Assembly: GCF_001423125.1 (NCBI RefSeq)
Contig: NZ_LMNW01000023.1
Span: forward strand, 370,646 to 434,645
DNA length: 64,000 bases
From: Duganella sp. Leaf126
Lineage (GTDB): Bacteria; Pseudomonadota; Gammaproteobacteria; Burkholderiales; Burkholderiaceae_D
Direction: 5' to 3'
A program made the position numbers and the translations under genes. Shown here in pieces: positions 32,211-41,800 of this stretch; within the stretch, counting starts at the first letter, position 1, and each line of letters begins with the position of its first letter. The notes under the pieces were generated by a model. It saw nothing but the letters and a program-made list of their open reading frames with translations, was not told where the DNA came from and did no database searches.

Positions 32211-34811
32211 TCAGGCCGCTATCAGGGCCGGAGACGCCAGCATCTGTGCCAGCTGCTCCGGCGGCAGGGGGCGGCTGATCAGGTAGCCCTGCAGTTCGTC
32301 GCAGCCGTTCTCCGACAGGAAGCTGCGCTGCTGCTCGGTTTCCACGCCTTCGGCAATCACGCGCAGCTTGAGCCGGTGCGCCAGGCCGATGATGGACGTG
32401 GCGATCGCCTCGTCACCGAAGCTGCGCCCGAGGTCGCGCACGAAGGACTTGTCGATCTTGAGGGTGCTGATCGGGAACGACTTCAGCGCCGACAAACTGG
32501 AATAACCGGTGCCGAAATCGTCGATCGACAGGAACACGCCCATCGCCCGCAGCTGGCCCATCTTGTCCACCGCCTGCGCCAGGTCGCGCATGATCACGCC
32601 TTCGGTCACCTCCAGTTCCAGCCAGCGCGGGTCCATGCCGCTGTCGGCCAGCGCCCGCGCCACCCGGTCGACCAGGCCCTGCTCCTCGAACTGGCGCGGC
32701 GACACGTTGACGGAAATGCGCAGCGGCGCCAGGCCGGCGTCCTGCCAGGCCCGGTTCTGGAAGCAGGCGCTGCGCAGCACCCATTCGCCCAAAGCGACGA
32801 TCATGCCGCTCTCCTCGGCCAGCGGGATAAAGCGGTCGGGACCGATCACGCCGCGCACCGGGTCGTTCCAGCGCACCAGCGCCTCGCAACCGAAGATGCG
32901 GCCGGTGCGCATGTCCACCTTGGGCTGGTACATCAGCCGGAACTGCTGCTGGTCGAGCGCAACCCGCAGCCCCTCCATCAAACGCAGTTTTTCCTCGATG
33001 TCGAGGTTCATCGCGCGCGTGTAGAACTGGTAATTGTTCTTGCCCAGCTCCTTGGCGCGGTACATGGCGGCGTCGGCGTGCATCAGCAGCGTTTCGGCGT
33101 CCGCCCCATCGTGCGGATAGACGGCCACGCCGATGCTGCAACTGACCTGCACCTGCTGCCCGGCCACGCACATGGCCTGCAGCACGGCGTGGCGCACCTG
33201 CTCGATCACGGCGGTGGCGTCGGCCGCGCTGGCGCTGGCGTCGAGCATGAGCACGAACTCGTCGCCGCCGAAGCGGCCCACGGTGTCGCCGGGGCGCAGG
33301 CAGCCCGCCATGCGGTCGGCGACGATCTTCAGCAATTCGTCGCCGGCGTTGTGGCCCAGGCCATCGTTGACCAGTTTGAATCCATCGAGGTCGATGAAGG
33401 CCACCATCACGGCGCCGCCGGCTGCGACCATCTGGTTCAGCCGCGCCGCGATCCGGATGCGGTTGGGCAGGCCGGTGAGATTGTCGTGGTGGGCCAGGTG
33501 CAGCATGCGCGCCTCGGCCAGCTTGCGCTCGGAGATGTCGCGCACGATGGCCACGATGCCGCCCTCCACCGACACCACCTGTTTCTGCATCCAGCGCGGA
33601 TAGCGTGGCTGCGTGGTGTTTTCCCATTCGCGCTCGTGCACGGCGCCGTCTTCGCTGGCCTGCACCAGCAGCTGGAACATGCCGACCCGTCGCGCTTCCG
33701 GGATCATCTGCATCAGGGTCATGGCGCACAGCTGGTCACGCGTCATGCCGGTCATGCGCTCGGCGCGGGCATTGACGTCGATGAAGCGGAAATCGGTGAT
33801 CACCTTGTCGGCATCGCGTACCTCGCGCAGCACGAAAAAGGCGTCCAGGCTGGCGGCGGAAGCGGCAGCGAAGGTCTCGCGCGCGCGCCGCACCCGGATG
33901 GCATTGCGCGCACCCTGCCAGGCCCAGATCCACAGCAGCGCCGTCGCCACCACCAGCGCCACGCTGACCATGGTCATGGCGAACAGCTTTTCGCGGGCAT
34001 CGCGCTCGAACGCGGCCATGTGCTCGTTTTCGTCCAGGCCGGCCAGCACCCGCAGCGGCACCTGGTGCAGGTCGCGGGCGGCAGCGAAGCGGTTTACGCC
34101 ATCGTCCACATCGACAGCACCGGCCGGCAATTGCTGGCCATACGAGACCTGGTCGCCCACGCGCAGTGCACGCACCACGCCATCGGTGCCGACCAGCGCC
34201 AGCATGCCGCGCTCGCCGAGACGGCTGCGTTCATAGCCGCTGGTGAAATAGGCGGGATCGGCGTCCAGCATCACGATGCCGGCGAAATTGCCCTGGTTGT
34301 CGTCGAGCCGGCGCGAGAACTGCAGGTGCGCTTCGGCGCTGGCCGGATCGCGCTGGGTATGGCCGATGAAGATACTGCCGCTGTCGCGCTGCTGGTGATA
34401 CAGGAAAAAAGCCTGGTCGGCCACCGATACCGGCAGTGACCGCGGATTGCTGGCCACCACCATGCCGTGGCGATCGACCACGCTCACGCCAAATACCATG
34501 CCGGGAGGAAGCAGACCTTCGCGCGACAGTTCCGCCAGCGTGTTCGCCGCGCCGCTGCGCTCGACCGCGTACTTCATCACGCGCAGGGTCTGGTCGATGC
34601 CGTCTACGCTGCGCGCCACCTGGGCTTCGTAGGTGCCCAGTACCTCGCCGACCGTGTTGAGTGCCGCTGCACGCGCGCGCTCGCGTCCCTGCTCGATATC
34701 GTGCAGCGACAGCAGCCATAGCCCGCCCAGCAGGGCGAGCGCGAACAGTGGCAGAGAAATATAGGTATCGAGCCCGCGTCGCAGCCAGCGCGCAAGCAGA
34801 TCAACGATCAT
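32211..34811 (-). CDS. Membrane GGDEF-EAL protein with periplasmic sensor and PAS
   Basis: This is an 866-residue cyclic-di-GMP signalling protein. A first membrane helix (residues ~17-36) and a second (~283-305) bracket a periplasmic Cache-like sensor that includes GVSVVDRHGMVVASN. A PAS domain follows (~320-440), then a GGDEF domain with intact GRFGGDEFV, and an EAL domain with FGCEALVRW and DDFGTGYSSL. Both catalytic signatures look intact, so it could make or break cyclic-di-GMP; the net activity cannot be told from sequence. Proximity to polysaccharide genes in the same window makes control of exopolysaccharide plausible. Confidence 0.92.
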   Translation of the reverse strand: MIVDLLARWLRRGLDTYISLPLFALALLGGLWLLSLHDIEQGRERARAAALNTVGEVLGTYEAQVARSVDGIDQTLRVMKYAVERSGAANTLAELSREGLLPPGMVFGVSVVDRHGMVVASNPRSLPVSVADQAFFLYHQQRDSGSIFIGHTQRDPASAEAHLQFSRRLDDNQGNFAGIVMLDADPAYFTSGYERSRLGERGMLALVGTDGVVRALRVGDQVSYGQQLPAGAVDVDDGVNRFAAARDLHQVPLRVLAGLDENEHMAAFERDAREKLFAMTMVSVALVVATALLWIWAWQGARNAIRVRRARETFAAASAASLDAFFVLREVRDADKVITDFRFIDVNARAERMTGMTRDQLCAMTLMQMIPEARRVGMFQLLVQASEDGAVHEREWENTTQPRYPRWMQKQVVSVEGGIVAIVRDISERKLAEARMLHLAHHDNLTGLPNRIRIAARLNQMVAAGGAVMVAFIDLDGFKLVNDGLGHNAGDELLKIVADRMAGCLRPGDTVGRFGGDEFVLMLDASASAADATAVIEQVRHAVLQAMCVAGQQVQVSCSIGVAVYPHDGADAETLLMHADAAMYRAKELGKNNYQFYTRAMNLDIEEKLRLMEGLRVALDQQQFRLMYQPKVDMRTGRIFGCEALVRWNDPVRGVIGPDRFIPLAEESGMIVALGEWVLRSACFQNRAWQDAGLAPLRISVNVSPRQFEEQGLVDRVARALADSGMDPRWLELEVTEGVIMRDLAQAVDKMGQLRAMGVFLSIDDFGTGYSSLSALKSFPISTLKIDKSFVRDLGRSFGDEAIATSIIGLAHRLKLRVIAEGVETEQQRSFLSENGCDELQGYLISRPLPPEQLAQMLASPALIAA

Positions 34812-35063
34812 GTGGAACTCCCGGCCCGGGCCGCAGGCCGCCCGGCGAACGAACGCAGGCGCGCCGGAGCGGGCGTGTACATCACAAAAAATGGGGCAGA
34901 CCGGTGAGACGGCCGCAGTTAGGCAGCCGCGTGCCGTGAAGACACCGCAAAGATAATGCCATACGGCAATATATCAAAGATTCTCACCAAAAACCACCAT
35001 TTATTTGATAGAAATACACCAATAATTGCTTCTTGTTATTAAAAATGGCGCCGGCTTCAGGGA

Positions 35064-38027
35064 TCAGGGACGTGCCAGCGCGGTCACCAGCTGGTCGATA
35101 CTGAACGGTTTGAGCAACAGTTGCGCACCGGCGTGCGGCGCCTTCGGCGTCTGCCCGCTGGCAAAGATCACTTGCAGCCCGGGGCACAGCGCCAACGCGC
35201 GCGCGACCAGCACTTCGCCCGACAGGTCGGGCAGCGAAATATCGGTGAGCATCACCTCGAAGGGGCAGGCCGCTAGGGCAGCGAGCGCGCTGGCCGCATC
35301 GCCGCAGGCTTCGACCTCGTGCCCGAGCAGCGCCAGCAATTCAGCCGTGGTCTCGCGCAGCTCCGGCTCGTCCTCGACCAGCAGGATGCGGCGGCCGGCC
35401 GCTGGCGACGGCGGCGTTGCCGGTACTGCTTGCGGTGCTTGCGGTGCTTGCGTTGTAGGTGTTGCTTGCGTTGCCGGCACTGTTTGCGGTGCATGCGTTG
35501 TCTGCGTTGCCGGTACTGTTTGCGCTGCGTGCATGGCAAACGCTGCCTGCTTCGCCTGCGTTGCCTGCACAGCGTGCGCTGCCTGCGCCCCCCGTGCAGT
35601 TTGCGTTACCAGCGCTGCCTGCGCTGCCAGCTGCCCCGCGTGCTGGCGGTTGGCCAGCACGTGGCGCACCTTGCGCGCCAGCGCTTCGCGGGTATAGGGC
35701 TTGCCCAGCAAGTCCACGCCGGCATCGAGACGGCCGCCGTGCACGATGGCGTTTTCGGTGTAACCCGACGTAAACAGCACGCCGATGCCGGGCAGGCGTT
35801 CGCGCGCCTTGCGCGCCAGTTCCGGGCTGCGCAGGGGTCCCGGCATCACCACGTCGGTAAACAGCAGGTCGATCGGGATGCCGCTGTCGATGATGGACAG
35901 GGCGCTGGCGGCGTCGCCCGCCTTCAGTACACGGTAACCGAGTTCGCCCAGCATCTCGACCACGGTGGCGCGCACGCCTTCGTCATCCTCGGCCACCAGG
36001 ATGGTTTCCTGGCCGCCCACCACGGCGCGCGGTTCGGGCGGCGCCGGCGCATCCTCGATGTCGGTGGAGCGCGGCAGGTAGAGTTTGACCGTGGTGCCGC
36101 AACCGGGTTCGCTGTAGATCTGCACATGGCCGCCGGACTGGCGCACGAAGCCGTACACCATCGACAATCCGAGGCCGCTGCCCTTGCCTTCGGGCTTGGT
36201 GGAGAAGAAGGGATCGAAGGCCTGCGCCATGATCTCGGGCGACATGCCGCTGCCGGTGTCGCTGACGGCGATCATCACGTACTGGCCTGGCGCCAGCTCC
36301 GGGTGGTTGCTGGCATAGCGCTCGTCGAGCAGGGCGTTGCCCACTTCGATGGTGAGCTTGCCCACGCCGTCCATGGCGTCGCGCGCGTTGATGCACAGGT
36401 TGAGCACCGCGTTCTCCACCTGCGCCGTATCGACCAGCGTGTTCCACAGGCCACCCGAGATCACGGTTTCGATCTCGATTTCCTCGCCCAGGCTGCGCCG
36501 CAGCATGTCTTCCATGCCGGTGATGAAGCGGCCGATGCGCACCACGCGCGGATCGAGCGCCTGGCGCCGGCCGAAAGCCAGCAGGTAGCTGGCCAGCTTG
36601 GCGCCACGCGTCACACCGGCCAGCGCCTGCTCCACGCGGTGCACCGCGCGCGGCATGCCGCGCACGTCGGACGCCAGCAGCTGCAGGTTGCCGGAAATGA
36701 CTTGCAGCAGGTTGTTGAAGTCGTGCGCCACGCCGCCGGTCAGCTTGCCGATCGCTTCCATCTTTTGCGCCTGCTGCAGCTTGAGCGCGGTGCGGCGCAC
36801 CTCCTCGGCAGCGGCCCGCTCCACGGTGATGTCGCGGCCCACGGCGTGAATATAGCCTTCGTCAGGCACCGCGGTCCATGACAGGATGGCGTGGCCGCCG
36901 CCCTTGCGCAGCGTACGGTTCTCGAACCTGAAAGTCGTCTGTCCCTGGGCCAGGCTGGTCATTTCCGCCCGCGACGATTGCAGATCGTCGGGGTGGATCA
37001 GCTGGTAGAGCGAGGTGCCGATGATCTCGTGCTCGTCCCAGCCCAGCAGGCGGGTGAACGCCGGATTGACGGACGTGATCCAGCCATCGAACGAGGCCAC
37101 GAGCATGACGTCGGTGGCGTGGCGCCACATGCGGTCGCGCTCGGCCGTGCGTTCGGCCACCTGCTGCTGCAGTTTGCTGGCGGTGGCTTTCTGGTCTTCG
37201 ATGTCGGTACTGGTGCCGACCCAGCGCTGCACCACCCCGTTGTCGTCGATGATCGGCATGGCGCGCACGATGTGCCAGCGCCAGGCGCCGTCGGCGCGGC
37301 GGATCCGGTATTCGACCTCGAAGTTCTGCGCCGTCGCCACCGACGCGCGCCACGCGGCCGTTACCCGGGCGCTGTCGTCCGGGTGGAGCACGGCGGTCCA
37401 GGCGTCGCCGGTCAGCTGACCCGGCTGGGTGCCGGAATAGCGGTACACCTGCTCGTTCAGCCAGGTGAGTGCGCCGTCGGCGTCGGCTGCCCACACCTGG
37501 CTCGGGATCGCCTGGGCCAGGGTGCGGAAGGTGTTTTCGCTGGCCCGCAGCTGCTGCACGGCGCGCACCTTGGCCGTGGTTTCCACCACCACCACCAGCA
37601 CCCCGAACGGCTTGCCCGCTTCGTCCAGGATGGGCGCGTAGTCGAGATCCATCCACACCTGTTCCGGCCGGCCCGAGCGCAGCAAGGTCATCTCCTGGTC
37701 GGTGTAGGCCAGCGTGCCGCCGGCCAGGGCCACGCGGATCACGTGGGCATTGTGCTCGGCCACTTCGGGCCATGATTCGCAGACCCGGGAGCCGAGCGAC
37801 ATCGGATGGCGGCGGCCGGCAAACACGGAATAGCCATCGTTATAGATCATCACCCCGTCTTCGCCCAGCAGCGCGACCATCGGCAGCGTGGAGCGCAGCA
37901 TGTTGGAGACGGTGGTCTTCAGTGATTGCGGCCAGCTGTCGATGGCGCCGAGCGAGGTGCCGGTCCAGTCGTAGGATGCGATGATCTGCGCGATGTGGCC
38001 GCCGCCGTTCAGGAAGGGATAGTTCAC
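35064..38027 (-). CDS. Multi-PAS hybrid histidine kinase with two receivers
   Basis: This is a 987-residue cytoplasmic sensor kinase. Three PAS domains occupy about residues 25-420 (the second with WLNEQVYRYSG, the third with SVNPAFTRLLGWDEHE). The HisKA helix reads GGVAHDFNNLLQ, a class that often has weak HAMP-independent dimerisation. HATPase motifs include SDTGSGM and GKGSGLGLSMVYGF. Receiver 1 (~670-790) has VAEDDEG and LLFTDVVMPG; receiver 2 (~878-985) has LVEDEPELR, MLTDISLPDLSG and LLKPF. An Ala/Gln/Thr-rich linker built from 9-base units separates the receivers. It is divergent from fur. Confidence 0.92.
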   Translation of the reverse strand: MNYPFLNGGGHIAQIIASYDWTGTSLGAIDSWPQSLKTTVSNMLRSTLPMVALLGEDGVMIYNDGYSVFAGRRHPMSLGSRVCESWPEVAEHNAHVIRVALAGGTLAYTDQEMTLLRSGRPEQVWMDLDYAPILDEAGKPFGVLVVVVETTAKVRAVQQLRASENTFRTLAQAIPSQVWAADADGALTWLNEQVYRYSGTQPGQLTGDAWTAVLHPDDSARVTAAWRASVATAQNFEVEYRIRRADGAWRWHIVRAMPIIDDNGVVQRWVGTSTDIEDQKATASKLQQQVAERTAERDRMWRHATDVMLVASFDGWITSVNPAFTRLLGWDEHEIIGTSLYQLIHPDDLQSSRAEMTSLAQGQTTFRFENRTLRKGGGHAILSWTAVPDEGYIHAVGRDITVERAAAEEVRRTALKLQQAQKMEAIGKLTGGVAHDFNNLLQVISGNLQLLASDVRGMPRAVHRVEQALAGVTRGAKLASYLLAFGRRQALDPRVVRIGRFITGMEDMLRRSLGEEIEIETVISGGLWNTLVDTAQVENAVLNLCINARDAMDGVGKLTIEVGNALLDERYASNHPELAPGQYVMIAVSDTGSGMSPEIMAQAFDPFFSTKPEGKGSGLGLSMVYGFVRQSGGHVQIYSEPGCGTTVKLYLPRSTDIEDAPAPPEPRAVVGGQETILVAEDDEGVRATVVEMLGELGYRVLKAGDAASALSIIDSGIPIDLLFTDVVMPGPLRSPELARKARERLPGIGVLFTSGYTENAIVHGGRLDAGVDLLGKPYTREALARKVRHVLANRQHAGQLAAQAALVTQTARGAQAAHAVQATQAKQAAFAMHAAQTVPATQTTHAPQTVPATQATPTTQAPQAPQAVPATPPSPAAGRRILLVEDEPELRETTAELLALLGHEVEACGDAASALAALAACPFEVMLTDISLPDLSGEVLVARALALCPGLQVIFASGQTPKAPHAGAQLLLKPFSIDQLVTALARP
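35400..35640 (-). repeat. Low-complexity 9-base periodic linker between receivers
   Basis: The plus strand is dominated by units such as GCTTGCGGT, GTTGCCGGT and GTTTGCGCT in a 9-base period. They encode a tract rich in T-Q-A-P, Q-A-A and V-P-A-T-Q. It joins the two receiver domains of the kinase and has no recognisable domain. Confidence 0.8.
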
Positions 38028-38129
38028 GAAAAAACCCGGCTGTATTTAACTTGTCATACGCAAGCGATGATAAAACACCGATTATAGGATGAGCGGGCGG
38101 CCCCAGTTAATCCGCAGTGCAATCGGACA

Positions 38130-38158
38130 TTGCAACGAAAGCAAAACCTGGTTATAGT
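38130..38158 (+). promoter_or_regulatory. Sigma-70 promoter of fur
   Basis: TTGCAA at 38130-38135 and TATAGT at 38153-38158 are separated by 17 bases. The layout equals that of the TonB-receptor promoter in this window. Confidence 0.8.
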
Positions 38159-38177
38159 GCGAATGGGAATCATTATC
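38159..38177 (+). promoter_or_regulatory. Fur box controlling fur
   Basis: GCGAATGGGAATCATTATC matches 15 of 19 bases of the Fur consensus by eye and starts directly after the -10 box, 24 bases before the fur ATG. Negative autoregulation is the likely function. Confidence 0.85.
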
Positions 38178-38200
38178 ATCTTGACGCAGATCGGCACCGC

Positions 38201-38653
38201 ATGGACATTCCGCAAGAACTCCGCAAATTGGGCCTGAAGGCCACCCTGCCCCGCCTGCGCATCCTGCAGCTGTTCCAGGAATCGAAGGCCAAACACCTGA
38301 ATGCCGACGATGTCTATCGCCTGCTGCATGACGAGGGCATCGACATGGGCCTGGCCACCGTGTACCGGGTGCTGATGCAGTTTGCCGACGCCGGCATCCT
38401 GATCCGCCGGCATTTCGAATCGGTGGCCTCGGTTTTCGAGCTTAATGAAGGCGGCCACCACGACCACCTGATCTGCACCGGCTGCGGCAGGATGGAGGAA
38501 TTCCTCGACGCTGCCATCGAGCTGCGCCAGGAAGCCGTGGCCCGTGAGCGCAACTTCGTGCTGCACGAGCATTCGCTGTCGCTCTATGGGCTGTGCGGCG
38601 ACTGCGCCGACAGCGTGCAACCCGGCAGCGGCAGGCGCCTTCGCCGCAGCTGA
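38201..38653 (+). CDS. fur: Ferric uptake regulator Fur
   Basis: This is a 150-residue winged-helix repressor. It begins MDIPQELRKLGLKATLPRLR, with the recognition helix in VYRVLMQFADAGI. The metal-binding region has GGHHDHLICTGCGRMEEF, and a second Cys pair lies in LCGDC near the C-terminus. Length and motif order fit true Fur rather than Zur or PerR, and the Fur box in its own promoter supports this. I chose ATG 38201 because the Fur consensus N-terminus starts there and the transcription start is predicted near 38165. Confidence 0.95.
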   Translation: MDIPQELRKLGLKATLPRLRILQLFQESKAKHLNADDVYRLLHDEGIDMGLATVYRVLMQFADAGILIRRHFESVASVFELNEGGHHDHLICTGCGRMEEFLDAAIELRQEAVARERNFVLHEHSLSLYGLCGDCADSVQPGSGRRLRRS

Positions 38654-38786
38654 TCTTCGGCCCGACGCGCGCTTCGCCTGCGTTCGGGCGGTGCCGATTC
38701 ATGTGCGCAGCCGCACTGCCGGCCGACGGCGCTGCATGGTGCGCAATGCGTCGGCTGTCGTCGTTGTGCTGCAAAGGCCGTTATCG

Positions 38787-38821
38787 TTAGCCGATATTTG
38801 TTAGCCGATATTTGTTAGCCG
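38787..38821. repeat. 14-bp tandem repeat at kinase gene end
   Basis: TTAGCCGATATTTG occurs twice head to tail (38787-38800 and 38801-38814) and is followed by TTAGCCG. The third TTA is the stop codon of the minus-strand kinase. The unit can be read as two heptamers. Confidence 0.85.
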
Positions 38822-41800
38822 GTCTCGCCGCCGGTGTTGTGACCGTCCCTGCGCCGCGCGGCCCTGCTGCGCTGACTTTCGCGCAGCAGCGCGTCGAGCG
38901 CGCGTGGATCGACCGGCTTGGTCAGGTGATGGTCGAAGCCCGCTTCGGCGGCGCGGCGACGGTCGCTGTCCTGGCCATAGCCGGTAATGGCCACCAGTAC
39001 CAGCTGGTCGCCGCCACTGCGCTGGCGCAAATGTCCGGCCAGCTCGTAGCCATCCATGCCGGGCAGGCCGATGTCGAGCAGACAGACCTGGGGCGCGAAC
39101 TGCGGCGCCTGCGCCAGTGCTTCGGGCGCACCGAACACCACCTGGACCTGATGCCCGAGCAGCTCGAGCACCTCGCCCAGCGCGCTCGCCGCATCCTCGT
39201 TGTCATCGACCACCAGCACGCGCACGCCGCCGCCCGGCGTCGCCGCAGCGGCCACCGCAGCAGTGGGTCGCGCCGGTTCCGCACGTGCTGCCGATGCCGC
39301 CGTGACTGCCGATTGCGTGTCCGCTTCTGACGCAGCACCCGGTGCCCGAGCCATACCGGGTGCCGGTGCGGCAGGAGCCACTGAAGATCGCGCGCCCGCC
39401 GCCGATGCGGTACCTGCTGCCGATGGGACAGGGGCCGCTGGCAGTTGCGTGCCCATTTCCGTTTGGGTCTCCGGTGCCGCTGCGGCAAGCGCAGATGGCG
39501 GTTCCGAACCCATTCCCATGTCGCCAGCCGCTGCCGCTGCAGCAGACGCCGAAGGCATATCCGTCCTCGTTCCTGGTGGCGTACGCGGTGCTGATGCTGC
39601 AGGCGCTGCTGGCGCAGCCCCGGCGGCCAGCGCCGCTGCCGCCTCCTGTTGCCCGAGCAGCGGCAGGCGCACGGTGAAGGTGCTGCCCCGGCCCACGCCG
39701 TCGCTGTGCACATCGATGCTGCCGCCGTGCAGCGCCACCATGCTGCGGGCGATGGTGAGCCCCAGACCGAGTCCGCCCTGCGAGCGGCTCAGGGCCTGGC
39801 GTTCCTGCACGAAGCGCTCGAAGATCGCCGCGCGCATGGCCGGCGCGATGCCGATGCCGTTGTCGCGCACGGCCACGGCCACCATATCGGCGCCAGCAGC
39901 GCCGCTATCGCCGTCACTGTCAAAGTGTTCGCGCCAGGCGCTGACCTTGAGCACGCCGCCGGGTTCGGTATACTTGGCGGCGTTGGTCAGCAGGTTGGCC
40001 ACCACCTGCACGCAGCGGCCAGGATCGACCAGCGCCAGCAGGCCCGCGGCCGGCACGTCCACTTCCAGCACATGGCGCTTCTGTTCGATCAGCGGACTGG
40101 CCGTCTCGATCGCGCGCGCCACCACGTCGGCGATTTCCACCGGTGCACGCCGCAGCTCGATCTTGCCTTCCGCCACGCGCGAGACGTCGAGCAGGTCATC
40201 CACCAGCGCCACCAGGTGGCTGGTCTGGCGTTCGATCACTTCGCGCTCCTTGACTGCGTGGTCGCCGCCGCGCAGGCGCATTAATTGCAGCGCCGCGACG
40301 ATGGGCGCGAGCGGATTGCGCAGCTCGTGGCCCAGCATGGCCAGGAAGTCATCCTTGGCGCGATTGGCGGCTTCCGCCTCGCGGCGGGCGCTGGCCAGCT
40401 CGGTGACCTCGAATGTCACCATCACTATCCCGGCCGGCAATCCATCGTCGCCGCGCAGCGGCTGGTAGATGAAATCGAAGCTGCGCTCGACCAGGCGCTG
40501 ATCGGGACCGGTGCGCAGCAGCACCGGCAGCGCCTGGCCCACGTAAGGTTCGCCCGTCCGCGCGACCTGGTCGAGCAATTCGAAGATGCCCTGGCCTTCC
40601 AGTTCGGGAAACGCGTCACGCATCGCCACGCCGTCGAGCGCGCGCGGCCCCACCAGCTGGCGGTAGCAGGCATTGGCCTGCTCGAACACATGGCGTGGTC
40701 CGCGCACGATCGCAATGGCGACCGGCGCCTGGCTGAAGATGCTCTGGGTGCGACGCGCCACCGCTGCGTCCATCTCGCGCGCACGCTGCCGCTCGCGCAG
40801 CAGGTCCAGTCGGGTGACCAGTTCGTGCCCGGAGAACGGCTTGACCAGATAGTCGTCGGCGCCGGCCTGCAGGCCTTCCAGGCGCGCCTCTTCGCCGGCG
40901 CGCGCCGACAGCAACATGAAGGCAATGTCGCGCGTGGCCGGGTCGGCCCGCAGTGCCGCCAGCAGGCCGAAGCCGTCGAGCTCCGGCATCATCACGTCGG
41001 ACAGGATGACATCGGGCGGCCGGCGGGCAACGGCGGCCAGCGCTTCCACGCCGTTGCTGCACACGTCCACCTGCCAGTGGCCGGACAGCAGCCGGTGCAG
41101 GTAGTCGCGCATGTCGGCATTGTCGTCGGCGATCAGCAGCCGGCCGCTGCGCGTGGACACCATCTGCGGCGGGTCTGGAAGCACCGGGGTGGCGCGCTGC
41201 ACCCAGCCCTCGGCTTCGGCCACGTACGATCTGACCGCCGTGGGCCGGTGCGGCGCGGACGGCGCCTCGACCACGTGCGCCGGATCGAGATGGGCGCTGC
41301 CGTTCTGCAGGGTCACGCGGAACACCGTGCCCTGGCCGACGACGCTTTCCACCTCGATCCGTGCGCCGTGCAGCGCCACCAGGTCGTGCACCAGCGCCAG
41401 GCCGATGCCCGAGCCTTCGTGGGTGCGCGAGCGCGCGCCTTCGACCCGGTGAAAACGCTCGAACAGGCGCGGCAACTGGTCGGGCGCGATGCCGATGCCG
41501 GTGTCGGCTACGGTCAGCGCAACCTGGTCGCCCAGCGCGTGCAGTCCGATCGCGATCTGCCCCTCGAACGTAAACTTGAACGCGTTCGACAGCAGGTTCA
41601 GGACGATCTTCTCCCACAGCGCCGGATCCACGTACACGGGGCCGGGCAGCGGCGGACAATCGACCACCAGCGCCATGCCGGCGCCTTCGACGGCGGACCG
41701 GAAACTGCTGGCCAGGTCCGTGGTCAGCGCGGCCAGGTCCACCGGCGCGAACTGTGCCTGCGCGCGGCCGGCCTGCACGCGCGAAAATTCGAGCAGTGTA

